From Pyrobaculum arsenaticum DSM 13514 (lineage in GTDB: Archaea; Thermoproteota; Thermoprotei; Thermoproteales; Thermoproteaceae), in contig NC_009376.1 in assembly GCF_000016385.1 (NCBI RefSeq), forward strand, positions 1,054,001 to 1,118,000: a DNA stretch of 64,000 nucleotides, given 5' to 3'. The notes beneath the pieces were generated by a model, which did not search any database, was not told where the DNA came from, and saw nothing but the letters and a program-made list of their open reading frames with translations. Both the position numbers and the translations under genes were made by a program. Position 1 is the first letter of the stretch. Every line of letters begins with the position of its first letter. This document shows, piece after piece, positions 8,702 to 18,369 of this stretch.

Positions 8702-9654
8702 ACTAACCTGTAGCGGTGTAGGACGTAACCTGCGAGGCCCCAGGCCATGGCCGTGCCGACGAGGGCGTTTGCCACTTGGGCGGGGAGGCCGAGGATTTTT
8801 AGGTTTATCGCCACTTGGTAGAGCCAGGCGATGTAGAGCGAGGCGGCGGCCGAGCCGATGGGGTGGAGGGCGCCAAGCCACGCCGCGGATATGCCGTAGA
8901 GGCCGAAGCCTGTGCTCACCTGCTGGAGGGTCATATATCTCCCCGCCTCTCTTGTCATGATCTCGACCGCTCCTCCTATTCCCGACGCCGCACCGCTGAG
9001 CAGAAGAGCTAGCAGGACGTAGAACCTCGGCGAGCGCCCGGCGTATTTAACAACCTCCTCGCCCGATGCCAGTAGGCGTAGTGTTAGGCCTAGTCTTGTC
9101 CGGTACAGCGCGGCGACTCCAGCCATCACTGCGGCGAAGATGGCGGCAGCCGCGGCTATTGACAAGGCTGGGGCCTCGTACGTAGCTATGAAGCCCCTCA
9201 TGCCGGGGTCTCTTAGAGGCCCTTCTATGAAGTACCTGGCGACGTATACGGCGGCTAGGGAGAGGAGGAAGGTTGTAACGGCTTCGTTGACTTCGGCGAG
9301 GGCTCTCAGAAGGGCCGGGGCTAAGGCCCAGGCAGCTGCCGCCGCTGTGGCCGCGGCGAGGGCCTCTGCGGGGTTTTGGGACGCCACAGCGGCCAGGGCG
9401 CCCAACACCGCCTGTCCTTCTTGGCCGATGTTCCAGAGGCCTGAGCGGTAGGATAAGAGGCTAGCAGCGGCTATTATGCCGACTACCACGAAGATCCTGG
9501 ACACTAGCCACGGGTCTACTGTGGTGAGGGCTTGGAGGGCTTTTTCGGGATTTCCGGTAAAGGCGAGGACGACAGCGATGGAGGTGGCCAGGGACCCCGC
9601 GGCGGCGTATAGATAGGAAAGCGGCGAGGGGTTGGGCCTCTGGACTAGCCTCAT
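8692..9654 (-). CDS. BMP-type ABC transporter permease 1 (nucleoside/YufP-like)
   Basis: The 320-residue membrane protein has around nine hydrophobic segments and the family mark 'LWNIGQEGQAVLGALAA' near residue 75, paralogous to the 'LNLGLEG' element of its partner. It belongs to the BPD_transp_2 permeases that pair with BMP (Med/PnrA) lipoproteins for purine nucleoside or related uptake. It overlaps the ATPase gene by four bases and the second permease by ten, so the three are co-translated. Confidence 0.87.
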   Translation of the reverse strand: MRLVQRPNPSPLSYLYAAAGSLATSIAVVLAFTGNPEKALQALTTVDPWLVSRIFVVVGIIAAASLLSYRSGLWNIGQEGQAVLGALAAVASQNPAEALAAATAAAAAWALAPALLRALAEVNEAVTTFLLSLAAVYVARYFIEGPLRDPGMRGFIATYEAPALSIAAAAAIFAAVMAGVAALYRTRLGLTLRLLASGEEVVKYAGRSPRFYVLLALLLSGAASGIGGAVEIMTREAGRYMTLQQVSTGFGLYGISAAWLGALHPIGSAAASLYIAWLYQVAINLKILGLPAQVANALVGTAMAWGLAGYVLHRYRLVWR

Positions 9655-11060
9655 TGTGTCATCGCCTCGGCTATTTCGCCGATGTCGAAGGGGGGCTCGA
9701 AGGACGCAACGATGCGGCCTCTGGACATGACGTATATCCTGTCAGCCTTCTCCACGGCCTCCTCCACGTCTTCTAGGCTGACCACGGCGCCGCCGGTCAC
9801 AGCGCTTCTCACCAGGGCGTAGAACTTCTCCGAAGTATCGGCGTCAAGGCCTCTGGTGGGGTAAGACGCTATCAAGACGTAGGGTTTTCTGAGCCACACC
9901 TCCCTGGCTAGGATTACCTTCTGCTGGTTGCCTCCGGAGAGGGCGGCCACCCTGGCGCTTGGCGTCGGGAAGTCTATGTCCAGCTCATTCTTGGCCTCTT
10001 GGAGCGCCTCCACGCAGTTTTTAACACACCTAATCTTAAAGTTGTCGAGTACGGACAGCTCCTTAGCCAATGCGCGCCACCTATCCTCGGGGACGTAGGC
10101 GACGCCTTTTTTTAAAAACTCGGCAAAGGGCCGCCCCGTAAGCTCCTGGCCGTCGAGGAATATCCTGCCGCCTGTGGGCTTTTTGAAGCCGGCTAGTAGC
10201 TCCATCAGCTCTTCTTGGCCGTTTCCCGCAACGCCGAGAACCGCGACAACCTCCCCCCTCCTCAGCTCTATGGTGGCTTCCCTTACTCTGCCCCCCTTGA
10301 GGCCCTCAGCGCGGTATATCACCTCGCTTGTGGCGCGGCTCGCTTTGTGGACCCGGCGCTTCACAGAGGCCTCGAACATGGCGGCGAGGAGGGCGTCTTC
10401 GTCAAACGGCCTCTCGTATGTGGCTATTTTCTTCCCCCGCCTCAGCACGGTGATTCTGTCGGACACCTCCACCGCCTCCCTGATCTTGTGTGTGACGAAT
10501 ACCACAGCCTTTCCCATCTCCGCAAGCCGCCTCACCACTGCCAAAAGCGACTTCACCTCCCTGGGGCTGAGAAGAGCCGTCGGCTCGTCCATGAGGAGGA
10601 CATCGCTTTCCCTCGCCAGGGACTTCACTATCTCTAGCCTCTGCCGCTGGCCCACGGTGAGCTCCGCCACGTAGCGCCGCATGTCTATCTCTACGCCGAG
10701 CTGTTCAGCGATTTTTTCGGCTTTTTCCACGTCTATGCCGGCTAGTCTGAGGTTCTCCTCTACGGTGAGGCTCTCCACCAGGGCGAAGTGTTGGGATATC
10801 AGTGATATACCCAGCTTGGCGGCGTGCCGGGGGGAGTGGATTGTGATCCTCCTCCCCCTTAAATATATCTCGCCGCGGTCGGGGGCATATACGCCGTAGA
10901 GTATTGAGATGAGGGTGGACTTCCCGGCCCCGTTCTCGCCTAAGAGGCTGTGGACTTCACCTTTATTTACCTCGAGGTCTACCCCGTCTAGGGCTACGAC
11001 GCCGGGAAAAAACTTTGTAATACCGACAGCCCTAAGCGCGGGTTCGGCTTGTTGTGGCAT
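9651..11060 (-). CDS. BMP-type ABC transporter ATPase, two nucleotide-binding domains (YufO/RbsA-like)
   Basis: The 469-residue protein contains tandem ATPase domains. The first has a full Walker A (GENGAGKS, ~residues 39-46), signature LTVGQRQRL and Walker B LLMDEPTALL. In the second, the P-loop is GVAGNGQEE, lacking the Lys-Thr/Ser pair, and the signature is LSGGNQQK. Degeneration of the second P-loop is normal for sugar and nucleoside ATPases of this type. It abuts the binding-protein gene (stop and start are adjacent). Confidence 0.88.
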   Translation of the reverse strand: MPQQAEPALRAVGITKFFPGVVALDGVDLEVNKGEVHSLLGENGAGKSTLISILYGVYAPDRGEIYLRGRRITIHSPRHAAKLGISLISQHFALVESLTVEENLRLAGIDVEKAEKIAEQLGVEIDMRRYVAELTVGQRQRLEIVKSLARESDVLLMDEPTALLSPREVKSLLAVVRRLAEMGKAVVFVTHKIREAVEVSDRITVLRRGKKIATYERPFDEDALLAAMFEASVKRRVHKASRATSEVIYRAEGLKGGRVREATIELRRGEVVAVLGVAGNGQEELMELLAGFKKPTGGRIFLDGQELTGRPFAEFLKKGVAYVPEDRWRALAKELSVLDNFKIRCVKNCVEALQEAKNELDIDFPTPSARVAALSGGNQQKVILAREVWLRKPYVLIASYPTRGLDADTSEKFYALVRSAVTGGAVVSLEDVEEAVEKADRIYVMSRGRIVASFEPPFDIGEIAEAMTQ

Positions 11061-12353
11061 CTACGAGGGTAGCTGGCGGTAGCCCTCCACGTACCAATCC
11101 ATGTTGTAGAGCTCGTCTTTGCTCAGCCTCGCCCTGTCCGGCACCCTCACTTTGCCCTGCATGTCTCTTACGGGGCCCGTGAACGGGTCCCAGACGCCTT
11201 CTATGATCTGCCTCCTCCTCTCCTCGACGTATTTCCTCACCTCGTCCGGCACAGCTGGGTTTAGGGGGAGTATGTCTGCTGGGTTTTTCTTGTAGTCGTA
11301 GTAGGCGTAGGAGTTCTTCATGCTCCACCAGTAGTCTCTGGGCCTTTCAGGTGGCCATTCAGACCAGATTGACAGCACGCCGGATATCCACGCCAGGTAT
11401 GCCCTAATCGCCATCTCCACGTATAGCGGCCCCCAGTTTACTATCTGCCCAGTGAGGTTGGCGTTGGGGCCGTACTGGGACATGTCGCTGTAGTGGGAGA
11501 AGGACCACACCTTCTTTCCCTGCTTCTGGTAGTTCTCGGCAGCTTGGAGGACTGCGGGGGAGTCCTCTGTAAACGCGAGCACGTCAACGCCGTTGGTGTC
11601 GACGAGCGCCTGGGCGGCTCTTGTGGCGTTTTCGGGGGCGTACCACGCGCCGAGGCCCACCACGTCCATCTGCACATTTGGGTTGACCTCGCGGGCGCCG
11701 ATCAGAAAGGCGTTCATGTGCCGGATGATCTCGGGCAACTTGGGGAACGCGGCGACGTAACCCAGCCTATTTGTCTTCGTCATCTTCCCGGCAACAATGC
11801 CGTTGAGGTAGTAGGCCTCGTAGAGGTCAATGAAGTACTCGGCAAAGTTCTGTAGGCGGCTCCACTCTTGTTGGTCTTTGAAGTAGCCTGAGCAGTGGGC
11901 GAAGAATCGGTCGGGGTACTCCGCCGCTGCTTTCTTTGTCCCGTCCATAAAGCCGTAAGAGGTGGTAATCACCATGTGGGCGCCGCCGGAGACGGCGTTT
12001 TTCACATAGCTGTACGCCTGCTCCTCTGGGACGCTCTCGGTGTAGGAAGTCTCCACGATGCACCACTTATTGGGATCTGGACAGAGGGTCCTTTCCAGGA
12101 ATTTCCTGCCCTGGTCGTGGGCGTGGGTCCAGCCGTAGTCGCCGACAGGCCCCACGTATATGAAGTGTATCTTCATTTTCGGTAAGCCTATCTGTGTTTT
12201 CGGAGCCTCGGCTACTGTGGTTGATGTCGTTGTCTTCTCAACTGCTTTTTTTATGCTTTGTAGGCCTGCGTAGTAGCCGCCGGCGGCTCCCAGCACCGCG
12301 CCGGTGGCGAAGGAAGCCACGACTTTAAGCCAGTCCCTCCTGGTTGTGCTCAT
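11061..12353 (-). CDS. BMP-family substrate-binding protein, Tat-exported
   Basis: The 430-residue protein has a twin-arginine signal (TTRRDWLKVVA, residues 3-13) followed by an Ala/Gly-rich helix, so it should be exported folded by the Tat system. The body matches the BMP/PnrA family of nucleoside-binding proteins: 'VGPVGDYGWTHAHDQGRK' near residue 67 is the typical ligand-side N-terminal motif. It is first in an operon with the ATPase and two permeases. The ligand is most probably a purine nucleoside or related compound, by family only. A T/A-rich promoter is present at about 12370-12385. Confidence 0.85.
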   Translation of the reverse strand: MSTTRRDWLKVVASFATGAVLGAAGGYYAGLQSIKKAVEKTTTSTTVAEAPKTQIGLPKMKIHFIYVGPVGDYGWTHAHDQGRKFLERTLCPDPNKWCIVETSYTESVPEEQAYSYVKNAVSGGAHMVITTSYGFMDGTKKAAAEYPDRFFAHCSGYFKDQQEWSRLQNFAEYFIDLYEAYYLNGIVAGKMTKTNRLGYVAAFPKLPEIIRHMNAFLIGAREVNPNVQMDVVGLGAWYAPENATRAAQALVDTNGVDVLAFTEDSPAVLQAAENYQKQGKKVWSFSHYSDMSQYGPNANLTGQIVNWGPLYVEMAIRAYLAWISGVLSIWSEWPPERPRDYWWSMKNSYAYYDYKKNPADILPLNPAVPDEVRKYVEERRRQIIEGVWDPFTGPVRDMQGKVRVPDRARLSKDELYNMDWYVEGYRQLPS

Positions 12354-13113
12354 TAAGCGCGCTTTTAATTTGTAATTATAAGCTTAACTTTCAACAAACC
12401 AGAGAGTTTTAAGAGAACACTTAAATAAAGACCCCTCCGCCTCGGGAGAGGCTTTTTGCATAACGGGACGGGGAAAAATCCGCACGAATTACAGGTAAAA
12501 TAGGTTTCGGCGCAGGAGGCCAGAGATGTACACAACAGCCGCACGTATAGAAATTTCTATTTCAACATGATTGCCAACAGAGTTCTCAAGAACCCGATCT
12601 CGCCCATCAGTGTCCAGTTGGCTAAGGTGCTCGCCTCGAGCCTAGCATTCAGCGTTTCGGAGCAAGCCGTCACTTCATGGGCAACTTAGGCTACTCCACC
12701 GATTCGCGTGCGGAGAGCTCTAGACGCGTAGGACGTTGATATCAACACACAGGCAAACTAGGGCAGTATTTTACTAAGTCTCATTATACGCCTAAGCTTT
12801 GGCCATGGCGTATTTGCATCGCCGCCGAGTAGACATCCCCCAGCGTTGCACAATTAACCGCGATGGCGCACGAGCATCGTAATCGACTTTGAGCACGCCG
12901 CCGTGAGACAATCGCCCCGCAAACGCCTTGGCGGGAGCTATGCAACGCAAAGACCAAGTCCTCCTCGGCGAAGCCCTAATCTGGGCGCCGTTGTCAACAG
13001 AGCGTGTGGACAGCTATATCCGCCCATCACCATCGGCGCCTAGCTATTGAGATGTTCGCTGGGCTTTTTAATCCCCCAGCCCAATAGCGTGGTGGTCTCT
13101 TGCGCTGTTGAGT
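12354..13113. other. 760-base stretch without a recognisable gene
   Basis: The left 60 bases hold the promoter of the BMP operon and a hairpin followed by T residues (12439-12457). The rest has only short open frames, the longest sensible one being about 41 codons from 12567, with no recognised motif. It borders the damaged 13-17.7 kb region and is probably decayed sequence. Confidence 0.4.
12439..12457 (+). terminator. Hairpin plus T-run resembling an intrinsic terminator
   Basis: Stem GCCTC (12439-12443), loop GGGA and stem GAGGC (12448-12452) are followed directly by TTTTT. Plus-strand orientation would end a rightward transcript, but no rightward gene is present upstream, so its role is unclear. 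Crenarchaeal termination usually needs only a T-run. Confidence 0.3.
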
Positions 13114-14480
13114 TCAGATAGGGGAGTGCTCCACGCCGCGGGCTTTGAGCCTTTGGATCAGCGATTCGACGTCGTATAGATCCGCCGGCGCCTCCCCTCG
13201 TATGCGCCTGGCGAATATGGCGTATTTCACCTCCCACCCGGGCGGGATTAGATGGCGCGCCGCCTCCTCCAGCCGGGGGAGTACCTCCCTTGGCTCGACC
13301 TCCGCCCACTTGGCCTCCGCCACAACCGCGAATTTCCTCTCTTCGTTCACGGCCAGGGCGTCGACCTCGCGTTGCACTCTAGCGCCGCCCCGCGTGGCGT
13401 AGTAGACAGCCTTCACTGCCTTCTGAACTGGATACAGCTTGGGGATTAACTCCCTAACAGCCGCCTCGAAGGCCCATTGGAGAAACCCGGGGAGCTCCGC
13501 CAGCGCCTTTTCTCCCAGCCTCTCCTCGGGGGTGGTGTCTCTGTGCCTATGCACCGCCCTCAGCCAATAGGCGAAGAATCTATCCCTGAGCTCGTAGTAG
13601 GTCCGCCTCGCCTTATGCTTGGCCAGGACCCCCAGAGTGTCCACAAGGTCGTGGAGGTAGGGCGGGAGGGAGGTGGCCTTCACGCCGGCCCGGGCCGCCA
13701 TTTGTTCGAGCTTAGTCGAGCCGTCCGCGACGGCCTCTAGAATGGCCAAGTGGGTTCTGTACTCCCTGTCCAGCGACTCGGCCAGGACGTTCTCCACCTC
13801 GTGCCTAAGGGGGGCGCCCACGCCGACCACCAGCTTCTCCACGGCCTCCTCCACGGTCTTGACGCCCCACGTCTCCACTAGGCGGTAGTAGTAGGGCACG
13901 CCGCCGAATAGCAGGTAAAGCTTAAAGGCCTCCTCGCCACGGATCCCCAAGTCCTCAAGCCACTTAAAAACGGCCCCCGGCTCCAGCTCTTTCAGCTCTA
14001 TCACCAGATCTGCCCTGCCGAATAAGGGGGCACCTGACTCGGCCACGAGCCTCTTCACCATCCCCACCACAGACCCCGTTATTATCACGGAGGGCTTCTC
14101 CCCCCTCGTGTCCCACATCTTCTGCAGTATATATGGCACCTCGGGCGCCACCTCAGCGAACCACTGGAACTCGTCAAAGGCCACCACCCCGCCCTTGAGG
14201 GCGAACAACGCGTCGAAGAAGTCCTCCCAGGTGTCGAATTTCACGTAGCGGGGGAGCCCGGCGTGTTTCCTCAACGCCTCTCCGTACTCGTGGAGCAACG
14301 CTTGCGGCGGCTTCTTGGGGTTTACGAAGAAGTACAAGCCGCCTCTCTCCTCCAGAAGGCAGTTACCAGGGCGGTCTTCCCAATGCGCCTCCGCCCGTAG
14401 ATCACGGCAAGGAAGGGCTCCCTTAAGCTGCGGAGCAGGTAAAGCTCCTTATCCCTGCCGTAGAGTTTTATTACAGCCAT
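13114..14480 (-). pseudogene. Archaeal AAA ATPase (ATPase_2 + DUF234 type), frameshifted
   Basis: The reading frame starts with ATG at 14480 and encodes the N-terminus with Walker A-like YGRRRIGKTAL (~residues 29-39), then loses frame near 14350. Restoring one missing base (TTC-TGG to TTC-xTG-GAG) gives a continuous ~455-residue protein. It continues with Walker B-like VVAFDEFQWF, sensor IITGS, a winged-helix part and a C-terminal nuclease-like segment (VQREVDALAV, VVAEAKWAE). That length matches the relative at 26850-28191. These ATPases are common and often strain-specific in Thermoproteales, with unknown targets. A TATA-like element lies at 14495-14510. It is either a recent pseudogene or a sequence error. 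Confidence 0.75.
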
Positions 14481-14652
14481 AATTATTACAACTATAATAA
14501 TTTAAAAACACGGCAGTCGGCGGCATAAGCAGAGGGACACGGCGCGTCCAGCATACGGCGATTCTACGGAGCTTGAAGCGGCTCTCCTCGATGGACCCAC
14601 GCGCCGAGGGCCCTCGGCGGCGCTCCTTTTTATATCACTCGTAGGTAGTTAC

Positions 14653-14948
14653 ATGTCCAAGAGGAAGGGAGGCGAGGATTGGCTTGATGCCTTGGAGATC
14701 GGCCCATCGCCCAAGAGGAAGCTAGAGGAGCTGGGGATGGTATCTCAGGAGAACCTCATGGAGTTCTATACCCATAACTGGACTACGCTCTTTTCAGCAG
14801 CGGGGGCTTCCGTTATTGACTTCGCTTTAGGTTCCGCCCCTCTGGCAACATCTAAGGGTATTGCGCTTGGTTGGCAACAACAAGTATCGCCGCGAAACTA
14901 ACGCCTTGGGGCTGGGCTGTGATTGCTGGAGTCTTTATAGGTCTTTAA
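14653..14948 (+). pseudogene. Small membrane protein, frameshifted
   Basis: A good TATA box (TTTTTATATCA, ~14627-14637) precedes the ATG at 14653. The first ~74 codons give a Lys-rich start, then a hydrophobic stretch from residue ~47. Adding one base near 14873 joins this to a second hydrophobic segment (residues ~75-98) and ends at a TAA that touches the ATG of the M48 protease gene. The restored product is about 98 residues with one or two membrane helices. Without the correction it ends at 14901 with 82 residues. No family is recognised. The tight spacing suggests it is a partner of the protease. Confidence 0.5.
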
Positions 14949-16081
14949 ATGGTTGACAATAGGAAAATTCAGGATTTCTCATTTTTCCTTCTTATACCAG
15001 GATTTTTTTTAAACTTTATTACGAATATATCGTTTTTGGTTATGGCATATAAGATGCTCGGCGAAAAGATCTCGGTGCCGCTGTCTTTGGCGATCTTCGC
15101 CGCATCGGTTTACCTACTCAGGCGGTACATGCTCGGCGAGTTGGGAAGGCTCGACAAGAGAGGCGGCTACTACATTGCCGAAGACCCCATGGCGAGAGGG
15201 GGCGGCAAGATCCTCAACGCCTGCGTGCCTCTTGTGCCCGGCCTAGATGCCGTCGTGGTCAGCAGGAGCTTGCTGGAGGCGCTCGGCGATAGGGAGCTTG
15301 AGGCTGTCCTCAGCATGAGGAGGGGCACATAAGGTATAGGCACCCGCTGTTCGTCACGACGGCGCTTGCCGCGTTTTACTTCACATACCTTAATGTTCTC
15401 AAGGCCCTAGACGCCTATCTGGGCTCCTCCGTCTTGCTCCTCTCGGCGGGGCTTGCCCTCGGCCTCGCGCTCGGGGTATTGTACATCAACACCACGTTGA
15501 GGGGTCTTGAAAGGGAGGCTGACCACTACGCCGCGGTCAACGGCTACTCGGTGGAGTTGAAGAATGCGTTGTTGAAGATACCCGAGAGGTCGGGGCTTTT
15601 ATCGAGGCTTCTCGACCCGCACCCAATACGCCGCGCCAGGGGCGGCGCCATAGAGGGCTTCGAGGAGCCGTCGTGGCATGTGAAGGTCATCGCGGCGCCC
15701 GTATTCTTAATGTCGCTGGCCTTTGCCGCGCACTTCGCCCAGAGACTCGCAGATCGCACAGGCATCGCCGTAATTACGCTGGGACCTGCGTTGGTGTTCA
15801 CCGCCTTTTTAGTAGCGGTGTTCACAGCGTATGTGGTGCTGTATATTCACAAAGCCCTGGGAGTCAAGCCTTGGGATTCCCGCGTCGTGATACTTGCCTA
15901 CTACCTCGGCACGCTATTTACGACACTTTTTGAGCTTGGGACAGCGGGTTTTGCCGCAACGGCGCTCGCGGCACCGCTTTTGGTATCTAGAGGGTTACGA
16001 GAGTACTTTACTCTGCTTGCCCCTTTGTTAGCGTTAAATTTCGTAACGGTTATTTTAGTTTATGGATTATTGCACTTATAG
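14949..16081 (+). pseudogene. M48-family membrane metalloprotease (HtpX-like), frameshifted at the active site
   Basis: Two frames together encode a ~377-residue HtpX/Ste24-like protease. The first gives two N-terminal membrane helices and ends just before the zinc motif. The second starts inside the motif and contains HIRYRHP, two helices, and the third zinc ligand region LEREADHYA near 15510. Adding one C near 15322 (AGC-ATG to AGC-CAT-GAG) restores SHEEGHIRY, i.e. HEXXH. Everything else is intact, so the gene was recently functional or there is a one-base sequence error. It follows the small membrane protein gene with no gap. Confidence 0.75.
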
Positions 16082-16199
16082 GGTATTTGCCTGGTTCATT
16101 AATTGGGCTCGTAGCGTTTAGTTCATCACTATCGGAGATGTGGGCCAGAAAAGCGCGTTGAGCACGAAGATCTGGTGGTGGGCTCGCCTGGAGATTTGG

Positions 16200-16585
16200 A
16201 AATTGACCCCCCATGTCCTCGCGAACACACCTCAAGGAGCTCATCAAGCAAGTCATCTTGCACAAGGGCTCCGCCTTTATAGACGTATTGCAACCATGTT
16301 TACCTTCGACAACATCCATACCTACGACTACTACAACAAGAGCGTCAACGACGTCTAGCAAGTGGACAAGCGGGATCCGGTGGCGGATGAGCCAGAGAAG
16401 CGCTGGGAGAAGCTGGTGGGGCGATGCGGGACGCCTACGCCGACGGGAATAGGATACCTATCGGCGCCTTCTATGTGTACAAGACGGTGCCGACTTTTGA
16501 GGAGAGGCTACCCAGACGCATTCCCACATATCTAGAGGCGCCGCCTGCGCTTCAGAGGATAGATATGACGGCGCTCCAGCCATCA
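16200..16585 (+). pseudogene. 2-oxoacid:ferredoxin oxidoreductase beta-subunit remnant
   Basis: Fragments in three frames match the C-terminal third of the TPP-binding beta subunit. They are HLKELIKQVILHKGSAFIDVLQPC (16213-16300, in one frame), then FDNIHTYDYYNKSVNDV (16305-16355, next frame), a stop at 16356, then DKRDPVADEPEKRWEKLVG, and finally DGNRIPIGAFYVYKTVPTFEERL (16435-16510, third frame). At least two frameshifts and a stop are present and the N-terminal two-thirds are not visible. It is a dead fragment, not a working enzyme. Confidence 0.65.
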
Positions 16586-16962
16586 CCAAGGACTTGTTCA
16601 AGCAATTATTTAGCAAATACGTGATTCAAGCAGACAAAGCTTCGGAATCTCAACAGCGATAGCCCTAGGCCTAGCGCCAGTCTATTCCCTAATCTGGAGC
16701 GCGGCGCACAAGCGTCTTGGAAATTTATATTTAGAGCGCTACATCGCTCTGTGCTCTTGACCCTTGCCGTCTATAAGTAGCAAAGGCTGTAACTTACGAT
16801 CATTAATAACGCCGCCGCGATATCCGGTAGTGCGTGCATTGCCTCGGTGGGTGCGCAAAAGGCATGCTGCTAGCAGCCTTACGCCGGACCTTCAGCGGTT
16901 GAGTTGAGCTTTCGCATCAACGCGTTGGGCCTACAAAGGCTGTTTTAGCCTATCGACGGGCC

Positions 16963-17337
16963 TCACCACGGCCTCTCTAGTAGGTCGAACTCATCCCTCT
17001 CTATGAAGTCGTGGTAGAAATTGACGCTGAGCCTCTCGGCGAGGCTGAACCCGACCACGATTTCTCTGGCTTTTGACTCCTTGTACAGCCTGCCTATTAT
17101 AAGGGCGTAGTCTCTATGGCTGTAATGCGGCATCCCCCTCTTCTCCGCCACGGCGTATAACAATGCGGCGACTGCGCCCCAGTACCTCTCACCGGCTTGA
17201 GCCAGACCCTCGCAAAGCGACTCGGCCTCTTGCAGACACCTCTCGTGCAACTTGAGGTATACTTCCGCGCGTTCTTGAGGATCCAGCTTAGCGGCCAGAA
17301 GCTCCAGCAGAAACGCCTCCACATCCCCCTGGAGCAC
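16963..17337 (-). CDS. PaREP1-family protein
   Basis: The 124-residue helical protein matches the PaREP1 family, which is expanded in Pyrobaculum and other crenarchaea. Landmarks are LDPQERAEVYLKLHE, QAGERYWGAVAALL, and HYSHRDY, then a helical C-terminus with LSVNFYHDF. Members resemble HEPN-like helical bundles and often sit in variable regions; function is unknown. The start is GTG. The upstream flank (17338-17500) contains another broken frame, so the N-terminus could be damaged. Its location beside the oxidoreductase remnant fits an unstable region. Confidence 0.75.
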   Translation of the reverse strand: MLQGDVEAFLLELLAAKLDPQERAEVYLKLHERCLQEAESLCEGLAQAGERYWGAVAALLYAVAEKRGMPHYSHRDYALIIGRLYKESKAREIVVGFSLAERLSVNFYHDFIERDEFDLLERPW

Positions 17338-17730
17338 TCCTCAAGATCTCCGACACCGGGGGCGATATGGTCAAGGCCGCGGAGGGAGCAACGCTGATGG
17401 ATAAAAGCATTACCGTGGCTAAGCCGAAGGCAGCGACCAAGCCCATTGAGAGTGGGGTTCACGGCGGCTCTGCCGCATCAAGGAGGAGGCCATCGTCTTG
17501 GACTCCGCTTTATGAGCCCCCCAGTATATGATCGACGAGTTCATGAGCGCGGCGCTCGAGAAGAGCGGCCATTAAAATAGCCGGTGTTCGTCATATTAAG
17601 TGGCCAAGAAGGATCCCTCTTCTATCCTCCAATCGCTCTGAGGGCGGAAAGAGCTAAGGCACACCACCGGGGCGACCTATAGGCCTGGCCGCTCGGGAAC
17701 CCGTTGACCGCCTCGGTGCGTCGGGGAGGG
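17338..17730. other. Gene-free stretch with probable coding remnants
   Basis: Reading rightward, a frame from about 17341 gives LKISDTGGDMVKAAEG and on to about 17460. Another frame (17480-17574) gives IKEEAIVLDSAL, a TGA, then APQYMIDEFMSAALEKSGH and TAA. The composition is protein-like but interrupted, and I cannot name the family. It looks like decayed sequence linked to the adjoining PaREP1 region. Confidence 0.35.
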
Positions 17731-18369
17731 CTAAGGGATGCGCCTCAGCGATTCGCAACGAGTTTTCAACCGCTCTTGTCGTTGTAGCAAGGTCTCTAGG
17801 TTGGCGGCAACTGCGTATCCCACCTCGAAGACGTCGGCCTCGACGCCGAGCTGCCTCATGGACGTGATGACAGACGGCGGAAGCCCGCAGGGGTTTATGT
17901 GGTAGAAGTACTCCATGTGCGGGTTCACATATACGGCGACGCCGTGGTAGGCAACTCCGCGCTCCACCGCTATCCCGACGCTGGCTATCTTCTTGCCGCC
18001 GACCCAGACCCCTCTGTGGTCCTCGCGGCGGCCGGCCGATATGCCGTACTTGTCAAGGGTCCGGATGACGGCCTCCTCGAGCGCCCAGAGGTAGCTCCTA
18101 ACCCCTCCTCTGAGTCTCACCACGGGGTACACAACGGCTTGGCCGGGGCCGTGGTACGTGGCGTCGCCGCCTCTCTCCACCACGTATATGGGCAACTCCC
18201 TGCGCAAGACGTTGTTGAGCCTGCCGTGCCGCCCCACCGTGATGACGTGGTCGTGCTCCGTAACTAGGATCATCTCCTCGGAGACCCCACTCGCGACTTC
18301 GTCGTGTATCCTCTTCATCAACGCCCAAGCCTCCTGGTATTTGGTCCTCCCTAGGATGAAGATCCTCAT
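17731..18369 (-). CDS. lipB: Octanoyl/lipoyl-protein transferase
   Basis: The 212-residue protein shows LipB hallmarks: RGGDATYHGPGQAVVYP near residue 66, GKKIASVGIA near residue 124, and the catalytic cysteine in the NPCG motif near residue 160. LipB moves octanoate from acyl carrier or CoA onto the E2 lipoyl lysine, which LipA then converts to lipoate. It overlaps lipA by four bases and closes the 2-oxoacid dehydrogenase operon, so it probably serves the E2 at 20602-21828. The C-terminus has an extra Arg-rich tail of about 20 residues. Confidence 0.92.
   Translation of the reverse strand: MRIFILGRTKYQEAWALMKRIHDEVASGVSEEMILVTEHDHVITVGRHGRLNNVLRRELPIYVVERGGDATYHGPGQAVVYPVVRLRGGVRSYLWALEEAVIRTLDKYGISAGRREDHRGVWVGGKKIASVGIAVERGVAYHGVAVYVNPHMEYFYHINPCGLPPSVITSMRQLGVEADVFEVGYAVAANLETLLQRQERLKTRCESLRRIP

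Noticed and set aside
12567..12690. 41-codon frame beginning MIANRVLKNP
   Set aside because: No promoter at the right distance, no motif and no neighbours supporting it.
15300..15345. Programmed frameshift in the M48 protease
   Set aside because: No slippery heptamer or conserved structure is evident, and neighbouring genes carry similar single-base lesions, so mutation or sequence error is simpler.
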